Part shown: positions 1 to 12,936 of the stretch, in pieces | Layout of the letters: every line of letters starts with the position of its first letter | Position numbering within the stretch: position 1 is the stretch's first letter | Source of the DNA: Nansenia antarctica | Taxonomy: Eukaryota > Chordata > Actinopteri > Argentiniformes > Microstomatidae | DNA: 64,000 nt | Assembly: GCA_963989245.1 (NCBI GenBank) | Contig: OZ022344.1 | Location: 14,008,649-14,072,648, forward strand | Reading direction: 5' to 3' | Made by a program: the position numbers and the translations under genes | The notes under the pieces: model-generated | The model's database searches: none | What the model saw: only the letters and a program-made list of their open reading frames with translations | What the model was told of the DNA's origin: nothing

Positions 1-374
1 GGCTCTGGCTGGAGCGGTGTGACAATCAGCATCACAGCACCACAGCACAGGGCCTGGGGTCCAAACACACACACACACCGCCACACTCTCCTGGCCTGAC
101 CTCCCTCCAGCAGCTACCCAGCCACCTATCCATACACACACACACACACACCTGACCCACAGCAACCCCTAGTTTCACTTTTTTTCCTCATAAAAGCGAG
201 ACACCAGCTGTGAGAGGAGACCCCCATATCCTCCTCAGGTTTTAGGCCAGCGTTGAGAACGCTTCCACAGACCTCTGCCATCCCTGTGACTGTCACCTCT
301 CCTCCATGGATGGTATCAGGCCTCTGCCACCTTCCCTCTTCCCACCCCTTGTTGTGTTGGCATGGACATCTGGC

Positions 375-459
375 TCACACACACACACACACACGCGCGG
401 ACCCACACACACGCAAGCATGCACACACACGCTCCCACCACACACACACGCTCACACAT

Positions 460-508
<49 letters not shown>

Positions 509-580
509 CAGCACGCATGCATGTGCACACAGACACGCACGCACACGCACGCACGCAAACACACTCACACACACGCAGCT
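375..580. repeat. (CA)n compound microsatellite
   Basis: Nearly pure CA dinucleotides with CG, TG and AT interruptions. Translations of this tract in all frames are His/Thr or Cys/Val repeats and are not genes. Confidence 0.97.
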
Positions 581-785
581 GACTGTCTGAAGCCTAGGTC
601 GGCCTTCACCTAGACAGAGACAGAGCTGGAAGGCAAGGAGGTGTGGGAACGTCTTTCCAACTTGTCAAAGAACCAAAAAAATAGAACCAAATCTGGGGCT
701 AAATGCAAGTGTGAACATGACAGACCAGATTGCCTGGCAATGGAGTGACCATCCTCCATCTTCAAAGAGGAGAAAAAGACAGGGA

Positions 786-830
786 GAGAGAGTGAGAGAG
801 AGAGAGAGAGTGAAAAGGAGAAAGAGAAAA

Positions 831-880
<50 letters not shown>

Positions 881-882
881 TA
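786..882. repeat. (GA)n purine-rich tract
   Basis: AGAG repeats with A-rich interruptions, almost all purine on the plus strand. It has no coding signal. Confidence 0.95.
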
Positions 883-1925
883 ACATAAGATATTGTGCAT
901 TTCATTGCATTTGTTTGGCATCCTCAAGGACAAAAAAGCATATATTCCTTGTGCTTACAGGACACTATCATTTCATACACATTAACTCTATAATTATCGG
1001 GTCTATGCTTGAAAAGATTAATTGTCCAGGTCATCTTCGTCTTTCTAAACCGTCTTGTGAAAGTTGCATTTCTATCATGTCCGTTCCTGCCTTGCTATGG
1101 ATGATGGAGGTAGATATAGATCTATCTATACTATTAACTGGATCCTCAGCCTCTCCATCAGAAGATGGTGCTCCCATCCCCGCCGTCTTGCTGAAGGGAG
1201 AGTCCTGGCAGTGTGTATCCGAGCGGGGTGGACTCTCTGTGGGCATAGAGCCTCAGGCAGTGCCCCTCCCCGTCCTTCTTCGTTCCCTGTCCTCTGAGAT
1301 GGCAGAGATAGCTATAGGGGATTGAGACAATGTACTGTCAACCTAGTCTGTATGATAGGGAGACATCCACTACTATTACATTGATCACTGCAGAGTAGTT
1401 CCTTTGTATACACTCTTATAGTACACAGTGAAAGTGCTCACAATCACACATTTATTTCTGTGTTTGAAATAGTGTTTGTATTGAAGTGTTTGTTGGGTTG
1501 TGTTTGGGTTGTTGATGTTCTTGGGTTGATGTGTTTGGGTTGTTGATGTAATTTTTGCCCTAGTCAATAGGGTAATAAAATAGCTGAATGTACAGTGATC
1601 GAACCTCTTTATGATACTTACAAACAGGCAAAATGTTAGCTAATAGAGACATATTCAATCCAGAATGTGGTATATTGACAGTCTATTCATGCTCTACAGA
1701 GCGCTAATGAGCAACAGAAATAAGTGCTAGAGAAAAGAAACAATTGCATCATTTATTCTGTGGACATTTCCATGAACACAAAAACATTTGAGTCAATTAA
1801 AAAAATAAAGTAAATATGTTGACAGGAGAAATTAAACTATGTTTTGACTGTTGCTGTCAGGGGAGGTTCCCTTTCCCCCCATCTGAAGTTTTAAGACTAA
1901 ATGACACGACTCAGTGGCTCTGCGC

Positions 1926-1928
<3 letters not shown>

Positions 1929-1978
<50 letters not shown>

Positions 1979-2088
1979 GTGCGTGTGTGTGAGTTTGTGT
2001 GCGTGCCTGCGTTTGTGAGTGTGAGTTTGTGTGCGTGCCTGCGTTTGTGAGTGTGTGAGTGTGTGTTTGTGTGCGTGCCTGGGTTCAT

Positions 2089-2154
<66 letters not shown>

Positions 2155-2166
2155 GTGTGTGTGTGT
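1929..2166. repeat. (GT)n compound microsatellite
   Basis: Two long GT runs flank a block of about 110 bp of imperfect higher-order repeats (GTGCGTGCCTG / GTTTGTGAGTGTG). The block suggests secondary duplication inside the array. Confidence 0.97.
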
Positions 2167-2874
2167 AGCGATCAACTTCTGCTAAGTACTAATTACTGAA
2201 TACTTAGTGCGGGTGCCCTTTCTATTGGGTCCCTTTAGTATAAACATTAATTATGGCTCTTTCTCTCCTTTGTAGCTCCGTCATCATTATTCCGCTGCAT
2301 CCCCCCGAGGAGCGAGCGAGACGAGGCCGTGACTGGGGCCGGACCGGGCGAGAGGAAGAAAAAAAATTACTCTTGGAAGCACAGCGCCAGGACCTGGGAA
2401 TGCACACAAGTGGTATTTGTGCACGGAGATCAAAAAGCATTTACCTTTAGATGTTTCCCTGAAATGAATATTCAATGTCCTTACTGAAATCTAATTTGGG
2501 TCTCCTTGTCTCAGGGGTCTTTTCATCAGTGGCTGTTGCCTGAGGGCACTGCTGATTGACAGCCAAACTTTAGTAAAGAGAGAGGAGGGGAGAAGAGAGG
2601 GGTGGGGGGGTCGGGTGGTACTGTGGGATGCCAGGGAGGGCTGTAACAGACCAGCAGAGGGTTGGACTGCATGCATAAACTGAACTCAGGAGTTTACTAG
2701 CCTCAACATCTAAAAACAATAAGCAGATTAGAATTTGAAGGTATATACTGTACATAATGTGTATACATATATACACATGTGTTCATACAGTTTTTTTGCA
2801 AGGTGAATATTCTCTCATTCCAAACCATAGGATCGTGGAGTGATCAATGTTTAAGTATATAATAAAATATGTGT

Positions 2875-2906
<32 letters not shown>

Positions 2907-3659
2907 AATGTTATTATTATTATTATTATATACTATTTAATATGCCAATAATATGAATATGAATATGATTAGGAATATATTAGTATGCATATCTTACAAT
3001 CGCATGTATAAAACACACTAGGATACATTTGCAAATACATCAATAAACTTAAACATGAGATGCATATTTCAGAACATAATCAACAAATATTTACTGGTCC
3101 CTGGTTACTGGTATTTGATGTGGGGTAAGACTTTTCAACACAGAGCTTCTGTGATGACATTACTTTCATTTACCCAAGGTTTTGAGTGTTTCTGAAATTC
3201 TCTGTCATTTCAAAAGTGACCATATGAGTGGCAGCCAAGGCAACGCACCATCTCTTTTCTGTCTCTCTCTGTGGCTGCAGGGAAGAGTGGTCCTGTCATG
3301 TTGTGAGGGTGTGTTTGTGAGTCTTTGTTGTTCTAGCTCAGACAGCGACATTGAATATTAATAAACAGTGATTCTCAGGTCTGCCCCTGGCATGGCTGAA
3401 CCCAACACAGACATAGACACAATTAGAATGTAGAATATATTGTATCCTTGTAGTGCCTTTCAATAGTTTTAGTTATTTTAATTGTTATCCCTACATTTCA
3501 GCCCTTTCTATCCTGGGGTATGGCAAGCACAAAACATGACTGTATGTCATACTTACGCCTGACAAAGGAGTCAAGTGGTGACTAAATGATTCTATGGCCC
3601 CATGATGGCAACACAGAAAAAGCCTGCAAAATTTGAGAGGCTGAGAATGAAGATGGAGA

Positions 3660-3664
3660 CACAC

Positions 3665-3712
<48 letters not shown>

Positions 3713-3782
3713 GTACACACACACACACACATACACACACACACACACACATACACACACACATACACCATACACACATACA

Positions 3783-3842
<60 letters not shown>
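3660..3842. repeat. (CA)n compound microsatellite
   Basis: CA dinucleotides with TACACA interruptions at 3700-3785 and a long pure run to the right. Confidence 0.97.
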
Positions 3843-3847
<5 letters not shown>

Positions 3848-4939
3848 CCTCATCTGGCCACAGGGCCGACAGTGGTTTTATGTTATTAATGCACAGGTGT
3901 GGGTCCTGTCCCGGAGGGTTCCATTAAAATGGTGCCCCGCTCAATGCCTGCACCATTTGCTCTTTATATATAACAGAGGCCATATGTCTAGCAGGAGGCA
4001 AACAGCTGATGGAGTTTAATTGACAGAAATCAACATATCTGGCAGTATGGTGTGTGTGTATGTGTGAGTGTGTGTGTATGTGTATGTGTGTAAGAGACAG
4101 AAGGGGGGCAAGGAAGGTTTGTGTGGGCATCAGGGAACTACTTGGAGGGGTCAATTATAAATTAGAGAAAGAGAGGGGGGGGGGGTTGCTGTATGGGATA
4201 TACAGTATTTAATGGGATTGTACATTGAGGGTTGAGCGTTGGCTGTTTCTGGGACACCTCTGTGTTCAGAGAGTAAACTTCATGTTTCATCCTCCCTCAC
4301 AGGGAAGCAGAGGCATCAGTGGCAGTCAGATTCCTCAAATCACTACTGGCAGAGGGTTGACAACTAAGAGATTACGTTTACTGACGAGCTCATTCAATTA
4401 AACCTGAGCAGCTTTTATTTATTTATTGAAGGTAAAACGTTGTGTCGCACTTTTGGATTCAAGTACCCACCAAAACAGTTGGTCAAATACCCACCAAATA
4501 CAGTGTACATATTCGTTCTTTCTCGCTGTACAGAAATAATGTTGCCTTTGACAAGCTCCACACACGGATGGTGATATTAACGGTGATATTATCAGTTACG
4601 TGTGTCTAAAATAAAATGTGATTAGTGAGGAAATCCCCAACACTACGCTAACAGGCGCAACGCAATTAGTGCTTAAACCGTGTCAATGGCCCTCCACACA
4701 AAGGCCCTCCTGAAAACCAGTGGACTTATAACTCCTCCTGATCTATTACTACAAAGTTATTAATCCTCCACACATACAATGCCCAGTCGTTAACTAGGCC
4801 CTTTATGTCTTTAGTTAGTCCTAAAAGACAGTCCTTTCTCTTTTCAACGCCGCTAACTCGCATTTCTCTAATTAGCATTCCGATCAGGGATCAGACGAGA
4901 GAGAGAGAGGGGCCCTCCACCACGGAGGAAGGACATGGG

Positions 4940-5150
4940 ATGAGACGGCGACACGGTGACATTGTCATTAACTTGATGTTAATTACTAATTAATGGGGCT
5001 ATTTCATTTACATGTATCTCTGGCTTTCTGACGGGGGCCTTCCAATGGCAGGTTACCTCTCAGAGTCTCAGTGAAGCTCGTAAGATGGGGGAGGTTCCTC
5101 TCCTCTCATCTGCTCTTCAGTGTTTCATCTCTGCTAATTAAATAGCGGGC
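4940..5150. promoter_or_regulatory. Candidate conserved non-coding element
   Basis: A compact non-repetitive block holds several homeodomain-type cores: TTAATTACTAATTAATGG near 4979-4996 and CTAATTAAATAG near 5135-5146. No ORF or transposon signature explains it. This is inference from motif density and from its position in the possible regulatory flank of BHLHE23; there is no comparative evidence here. Confidence 0.3.
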
Positions 5151-8100
5151 CACTGATCACGATCATGTCTGACTGTGCTTTTACAGTGCCGTTTACAGTC
5201 GTCGTGAACGAACCCTAAGTGACCGACCGACCGATCACCTACTTTAAAATGATGTCTCTGTTCAGATATCCATGGACTCCCTGTTTAACATCACTTGTTT
5301 CGATTGAACGGTAGTTACAACCTCCGATTCATAGTCCCTGACCCCCCCCCCCCTACCCTCACACCCTCCACAACCCTCCTCCACATTGCCACGGAGACAG
5401 CCACAAGCCACCCGTCTCCATGGTAACCTGAGCCACTCGGTCCCGTGAGAGGAGGTTGGGTTGACTGGCGTCTGGCCGTTCACACGTCACCGGTGCCAGC
5501 TAGCCAACATGGCACACAGCGTCGTGCCATATGGTGCCACCCCATATGTCCTGCTGGCCAGGGCTGGGGATCTGGGTCTGAAGTGAACTAGGGGTGTGAA
5601 TGGGACAGACCTGGTACCAGACCTACCAGTAGGCTACACTGCCCAGCTGATCCACATAGGTAGAGAACTTAGAGGAAGTTTATGACCACATGGTGCCCCA
5701 CTATATAGGATCAATGTTGATTGCTTGTCGATTTTCTATAGGGTAACTATTGCTAGCTGCTACCAGGGGCATGCTGCTAGCTTCCAGTATGGTAACTAGG
5801 GATGCGTGCATGGAGGATAAACATGTTTTTGATATGTAGTGGCTTCATGCACACAAAAATAATTTAACCTGTCTTTTCTTTCTTCAGTAATGTTTTAATG
5901 CTTCACTCATTCTTCAGAGCTACAGTACATTGTGCTTATTGTTTGCACTGCGCTGCCCCCATGTGGTGTCACAGTGAAAATGCACACCATCATTCTCACC
6001 AGTGCAAATCTGACAGAAGGAATGGTCCAAAAACTCATTACAGCTGACAAAATATAGTTTTTTATTCAAAGTTCAATAAAATATGCTTACAAATACAATA
6101 TATTTTTGAAGCAATAGAATACTGCATATATTTTCCATAAACATTGTTTGAATCTTTTTATATAATACATTATCTTACATCATCTTAGAAAAAACAGAGA
6201 TCAATACCTATATGCTCTCAGGAGCCTACACATTGACACGACGGTGAGCAGAACTCTGGTCCACTGTTGCATTGTGTCAACATATTAACATTATGGATTA
6301 TAGCATGTGACAGAAATCAGACAAGCAATGACGTTTTTGAACAATGCCCAGCTCAGGCAAGTGAAGTGAAAGCATTTGAAGGTCATTTCTGAGCTCGAGA
6401 AATGTGTGGTTCGGCTTATTGAATAATAATTTTTAAAAATCCTACAAATCAGGCATTGAGACTAACTAGGACAGTTTGTTTTGTGCAACAACTCATCACT
6501 ACATCACCTTTTCTGTACAAAGGCTTTAAGTGTTATACAGATCTAAACGCTACTTCACTGTATATGTATGTACAAGTACCCACTGATGATAGTGGTTTCA
6601 AACCAGTGTGCCTCACCATTGACCAACTTATTGATATATTGGTCATCGTACAGTGTTTAATTGTCTGGATTTAACACAAGTTCAGTAACAAGAAACGTTC
6701 CATCACTGTCACATTAGAACCATCACACATCATCATCATCATCCGGTTCGATCTTATCGTGACCCCACTGCAATGACCCTGTAACTTTGTTCCAATAACA
6801 CAGCTGCCCTTTCTTGGAGTACTCGTGACCCAACATGGCTGTATTGGTGAGAGAGACATAGTGGAACTGTTGCTTTGACCAGTGAACACTTCAATGAAGG
6901 AGAAATAAAGGACGCATTATAAAACTATCTGAACACAGCCTTCAAATGAGCTGGGAACCATGATCTCTTGCACGGTCGTCCAAAGGCAACCTTTTATGGA
7001 TATTCTTCCATTTACGCAAGGGTCCAGTTACAATGTGCACAGCTCAACTTTATGTGCAGACAGAAATGACTGAAATCACATTAAATATGGCATGAGAAGC
7101 ATATTAGGAAGGTACAAATATACGTCCAGAAATATACGGACCACTCTTATTTCCTATTCATTCATGGTGATATGAGAAATAATTTAAGTTAGACAATTGC
7201 TGTTGTTTTTCTCCTATTATCATAACAACTATCATAAATAATGAATTTTTTAACTACCAATTAATAAATACATTACAATGGAATACATAAATATTGAATG
7301 GTTCTGACCAAACTGAGTAACGAGTACTGCGTCGAGGCTGCGTCATCTGCTGATAAAGCTGCATACCATTAAACATTCATCCCACTCTCCGGCTTGCTTC
7401 TGCTAGTAGGTCAGGTCAGTAAGACTATAAGGCTATAAGACTCATTTCTTCAGAGTACTGCCCAGAACAATGTCTTTACCAGGGCAGAGCCAGTCCTGAT
7501 GTCATGGCTGGCTTCTCTCCACACAAACAGACTCCCTCCCTTTCCACTAATGACATCACCCACTGTCTAGCCAATGAAGTAACCACAACAAACAGGGTGC
7601 ATCTCATTAGAACAAGTGTCTATTCTCTCCTTCTCCTCATAACCTTCGTTTGCACTTGAAATTGATAGATAGGTCCAATTAGGAGCCCATGTATTGCTTT
7701 ATTCCATCCAACATGCCTTCAGATCAGTGCAGATGATGCCAAGGAGAGGAAGAAGCTGTATGTAGATGGAACCACATCCAATTCTAGAGGAACTGCAATT
7801 GCATCATGGACATGGCCCTCTAATGACCGCATTCCCCACTCTCACATTCACCTCAACTAATACTTATCTACAAGGCTTCTGAATATGTACTTGATTGAGC
7901 AATTGATGAGGGGTTTCATAGGAATAATACAAGTAATCAAAAAGAATCAATGTGATTGAGGTATATTTAAGCCTGTCATGCATTTTCATAATACATAATA
8001 AAAAAATGTTTGAATAACCTTTGGTCTTAATTTAACACAAAACAAGTCAATCCCAACAGCCCGTTGATGATGTAAGGCCTTGGTGCAGCGGCGGCCTTCC

Positions 8101-8400
8101 CAAAACGAGACGCAGCGAAGCATGATGACCAGGTGACGAAATTATGAGGTGTAACCATGGAAATGAAGGCCATAGCAGGTAAATTGTAGAGTACATCAGA
8201 GCGGGTGCAGGGTAATTAGTCACTTGGTAATTAGGTGCCACTCACAGAGAGTCCCGCCGGGGGGGGGGGGGGGGGGGCTAGGAGACTCACCTTGTAATAG
8301 AACCCTGCAGGTGTGACAGCATTCAACTCCCCCTGCCTCCCCCATATCCCCCTGCCTCCCCCCTATACACTCAAACACACACATCTGTCTGTGTGTCCCA

Positions 8401-8498
8401 AACTGTCAGAGAACTGGCGAAACCAAACTGTCAGAGAACTGGCGAAACCAAACTGTCAGAGAACTGGCGAAACCAAACTGTCAGAGAACTGGCGAAAC
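8401..8498. repeat. 25-bp tandem repeat, about 4 copies
   Basis: A unit starting AACTGTCAGAGAACTGGCG repeats head to tail at 8401, 8426, 8451 and 8476 with almost no divergence. There are no spacers, so it is not a CRISPR array. Confidence 0.95.
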
Positions 8499-8545
8499 AA
8501 CCACACATCCGTCATTCTCCTCGAACACAAACACAGACCAGTGCA

Positions 8546-8659
8546 GACACTGAGGTCATATTGAGACACTGAGGTCATATTGAGACACTGAGGTCATATT
8601 GAGACACTGAGGTCATATTGAGACTCTGAGGTCATATTGAGACTCTGAGGTCATATTAA
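8546..8659. repeat. 19-bp tandem repeat, 6 copies
   Basis: The unit GACACTGAGGTCATATTGA repeats at 19-bp steps. The last two copies share an A-to-T change (GACTCTGAGG), showing how the array grew. Confidence 0.95.
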
Positions 8660-9253
8660 GCCCAACTGCACTAACAAACTGAGGTCACCGTTTCCATGAC
8701 TGCACTACGGCCTCAGTCAAAACAAACTGAAGAGTTGGATGACAATAAAAAAATGGATAAAGAAAGTGAAATGGAACCGTAAACAATAACTGGAAAAACA
8801 ACAATGTACGCTTTAGCAAGCCACTTTACTGTACAGGACATCATCCTGAATCTCTCCAACTTATCTACAAGCTCCCTGGTAGCCTGCTGTATTCACCCCT
8901 CACACTAGGGGGCACTAGTCATGGTGACGACTGGCCTAGAGAACAGCTCTTCGGTCCGCGGTCCATTCTATAAGTAGTTAGTACGTATGGGAGGGTACTA
9001 TTGTGCCTTGAGTAAACTTGAGTAACATTCCTGTAACGTTGTGCAGATTCTCTTTTGGTTCTTCAAATTCCGACGTGGATGATAGAAGTAGAATTGGCCG
9101 TGGTTCCTGGTCCTCTCATCCCATGGTTAAGACTCTGGTGTGGGTATTGTGGCTCGGCTAGGCTAGGCTTGGCTCAGCGCCCTGGTCCCGTTTGGAGAGC
9201 TCCGTTGGACAGTAGGTGGATGTTGGGCTTGATGTTCTGTCCCTTTAGGAGGA

Positions 9254-9446
9254 CTTGGAGGTGGATATTGTGGTATAAGGGGTGGATGTTGTGGTGTCAG
9301 AGGTGGATGCTGTGGTGTAAAGGATGGATGTTGTGGTATAAGGGTTGGATGTTGTGGTATTAAGGGTGGATGTTGTGGTATTAAGGGTGGATGTTGTGGT
9401 ATCAGGGGTGGATGTTGTAGTATCAGATGTGGATGTTGTGGTATCG
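9254..9446. repeat. About 21-bp minisatellite overlapping the SLC17A9 stop codon
   Basis: Variants of GTGGATGTTGTGGTATCAGG are repeated about nine times with small length changes. The right end overlaps the last eight codons and stop of SLC17A9, and the rest forms the start of its 3' UTR. Confidence 0.9.
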
Positions 9447-12400
9447 GGCCTTGGTGGTGTCGATGTCAACCCGGCGGGCCTCAGCGAAGAACAGGAAGGT
9501 GACCAGGCCCAGCAGGTTCACGACGGAGATGAGGGCAAACACAGACGCCCAGGAACCTGTGGTCTCGATCAGGTACCCCGAGAAATACACCATCAGGACA
9601 CCTACACACACACACACACACACACACACAGTCAGGACACTAATACCAGAACACACACTCTTTCAAACCCCAGATAACCACAAGAACAGAAATACAAGAA
9701 TACAACGTATACACAGGAAAGGTTGACAATAAGTTGCACATGACTATACAGTACATACTATACTTCATCATACACTTAACACCACAACATATCAACTCAG
9801 CAAGCACCTTAAACTAGAATCCTAAAGCTCAGTTATCAATTTCCACATATGCCTATGTGATGGTTCAGCCCCCTACTGCCAGCTGTGTAACCGTATAAGT
9901 AACTGTATTAAAATGCCAAATGTCCATTCCTGTTCCCCCAAGTGCAGTAACAGTTACTGTTATCTTCTATACCATCTATTATTCATCTGACACAAACTCT
10001 ATTATCGTTCCATGATGAAATATGCATGGCACATTGGAGCCAGTGTGAGGGAGACGACACACAGCCCAAACTTTTGGCTTCGAAATAAATCGGATTAATT
10101 ATTTGTCTCATTAGTTCATAAAAAGGCTAAATTAAGTCTGGAGATACACAGATGTTTCTCCTCACGATTTTCCCTCATTAGAGACACTTACCTGAGAAAG
10201 CGCCGCAAGTATTCATAACACCTGCAATAAAAACAACAGATGACAGATGCACTGTTAAATTTCATATTCAACACTACTATCAAATTCAACAGAGAGAATT
10301 CAAAATGTAAAGTTCAAAGAAGAGAAGAGATTAATAAATAACACTGTAAGAAACGCAGGGGACCACAGGTAATCAATAATTGTTGGTATGAACATGCATG
10401 CTCATATTGAGGGCCAGTGGAAGATTCAAAAGGCTACAGAAAACATTTGGGTAAAGCTGAACGTACCGAACAGAGCCCCAGCACAGGACGGAGCCAGATC
10501 CTGGACGTTTGTTGACACACCACTGGAAAAAGAGGAATCATTTAGTGCTCCATCCTATCAGATAAGGAGTGACAGACTCCCTGTCTTTATCCAGCTAAAT
10601 TACCTCGCAGTAAAATCAATAACTGATGCCTCTACCTTATCTTAAACTAAAGAGTCACTTTAAGATAAGTATAATATCATATGGATATCGTAATCTCGAC
10701 CACCTAACTGCACATTAGGGATGCACCGAAATGAAAATTCTTGGCCGAGGCCGAAGCCGAATTTAAGGAAACACTTGGCCGAATACCGAATACCGAATGT
10801 GTATCGGCAGTTTTTAATTTTATCATTGCATAAACTAAATACATTTTGCTTTTTATTCATGCTTCTCAAAGAAAGAAATTGAGATTGAAAAAAAAGAACT
10901 TTTATATATAACTTATTATAACTAATTATCGTGGGATTTAATCTCTACTGCTTTCCAGGGTTCAAGTTAATGATATTCATGATTTGTCTCTACATAGGCT
11001 TCAGAAAGTATTTAGACCCCTTCACTTTTTTCACATTTTTGAATAGATTTGCCATCAATCCACACACATTACCCCATAATCTAAGTAAAAACGTTTTTTA
11101 ATGTTGGCAAATGTATTAAAATGTAAATACAGAAATACCTCATGTACATAAGTATTCAGACCCTTTGTCACTCTTAAAATTAGGTCAAATGCTAAATGTC
11201 TTCAACAAGTCATTCAACAAGTTGAATTGAGTCCACCTGAGTGTAACGATAATAGTTCATGTTATTTCAGAATGAATATCTTTTGTTTTTATAGTCTCTG
11301 GTTTGCATAGAAACCACCGCATGATACAGCTGCATGTCATAAACTCGTGTAGAACAGCTGGGAGTCTGAATATGTTTTCAACAAGGCAACAACTCTGCTT
11401 CTCACTCCAATTTTAAATTGAGCTACGACTGCTAAGCTAACTAGCTAGATGAGTGTAAGGTTGCGTTCGTAAAGTCGCTCTGAGAGTGCTGGAGCGCACA
11501 CTGGGCCCGACGTCATAGAGAAACCGAGTCATTTGATTGGACGAGAGGCATTCCACGAGTGCTGATCGGATTTCCTGAGTGAATTTACGAACGCAGCCAG
11601 TTTTGAAAGCGCGTCGCCTCGCGCCGCGCGCCTGTTGAGAGTTATATTTAATTGTATTGCGTCATCAAAACACGGCCACTATTCGGTGGTAAACATTCGG
11701 TGTTTTCATATTTTGCGATATTCGGCCGAATACATTCGGTGGCCGAATGTTCGGTGCATCCCTACTGCACATTAGTCTGACTGGTTGGGCAGGTTAGCTG
11801 CATAGCCAATTCTCTGTAAATATTTGGACAGTGAACCAATTTGTCTTCCTTTAAGCTCTATACTCCAAAGGTTTGGATTTGAAATCAAACAATTAAAGTG
11901 ATTCAATCTGAATTGTCACTTTATTGCACTTTTTACTTCTACTTTCTACTTATTATTGAATTATATTTGTATAATTGTATTTGAATTGTATTTATTACTT
12001 ATTATTGAATTGCAAGATCCCAAAACATGTCACTTTGTCTATTACAACTGTATGCGATATAAGTGACAAATAAAATTTGATCTGAACAGGATCATTTGAA
12101 TAATCACAGCCACTGGTTCTAAAATTTGAGCACAAGAGCCAAAAACGGGTCCCCACACACTTCGGTTTGACACAATTTGTCCACTGCAGCTCATTCAGGA
12201 GAGAAAAATGCTCATTCAGGAAATTGCTTTAGGATACGTTATGCACTACAGCTGACGATTTTCCATCCGTAATCGCCGGGTAAGTGAGGGTTCAATATGA
12301 TGCGTTACACCTACAGGCTATAGCTATAGAAAAATACAGACATATTCGTGAAGATCCTGTAGTACCTCTTTAATAAGAGCTTAAAGTACAGATTTCCTAC

Positions 12401-12888
12401 TTTTATTTAGATGGTATTATTTGTTATGTTTATTTATTTTACAAATACTTACAGAGGGCACTGTAGCTTGTGTTGTGGCACACATAGCAAACACATTTCT
12501 ACATGGGGTGACCATTCCACCTACCCTATCAGAGAGCAAGATGAAGCTACGACTATTGATGCTAAAACCTATACAAAACTCCTTGATGCACAGGACATGC
12601 CTAGTGGGTAGGAGGTGTAGGCTAGGGTTTGGGTGCTAGTGGATAGGGGCTGATGGAGGGCTAGGATTTGGGTGCTAGTGGGTAGGGGCTGATGGAGGGC
12701 TAGGGTTTGGGTGTAGCAGGTGATGAAGGGGTTGGCATCAGTACCTGTGGCTGAAGGTGGTGAGGCCCATGGTGGCAGACACGAAGGCCACGGCCGTGGG
12801 GAAGGTGGTGGTTCCACACAGGAGGATGGTGAACACACTGGACACCCCCATGGAAAAGAACTGAGCAGGGGAAGACAGACAGGGAGGG

Positions 12889-12936
<48 letters not shown>

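Larger units (their letters stand above)
1..9253. other. Intergenic region without a supportable gene
   Basis: I see no exon chain here: the open frames are microsatellite translations or short frames without a recognisable domain. The stretch contains CA/GT arrays (about 375-580, 1929-2166, 3660-3842), a GA-rich tract (about 786-882), a TAA/TTA hairpin near 2875-2931, homopolymer C and G tracts (about 5341-5352, 8259-8278), and two short tandem repeats (8401-8498, 8546-8659). AT-rich blocks with TAATTA-type motifs near 4860-5150 could be enhancers. In human the gene beyond SLC17A9 is BHLHE23, so this may be its regulatory flank, but no bHLH exon is visible. A minus-strand AATAAA near 6061 could end a long SLC17A9 3' UTR. 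Confidence 0.6.
10716..11764. mobile_element. Non-autonomous hAT-like element with 8-bp target duplication
   Basis: Ends are the inverted repeats TAGGGATGCACCGAA and TTCGGTGCATCCCTA, flanked on both sides by the identical 8 bp CTGCACAT (10708-10715 and 11765-11772). Terminal repeats of this kind plus an 8-bp duplication are diagnostic of hAT transposition. The 1,049-bp interior has no transposase frame and hosts other insertions. It sits in SLC17A9 intron 10. Confidence 0.9.

Noticed and set aside
1031..1246. Minus-strand ORF of 71 codons that looks less repetitive than its surroundings
   Set aside because: No homologue recognised, no clear splice partners and no domain; could be chance.
8401..8659. 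Possible CRISPR array
   Set aside because: Two head-to-head tandem repeats without spacers in a vertebrate genome.
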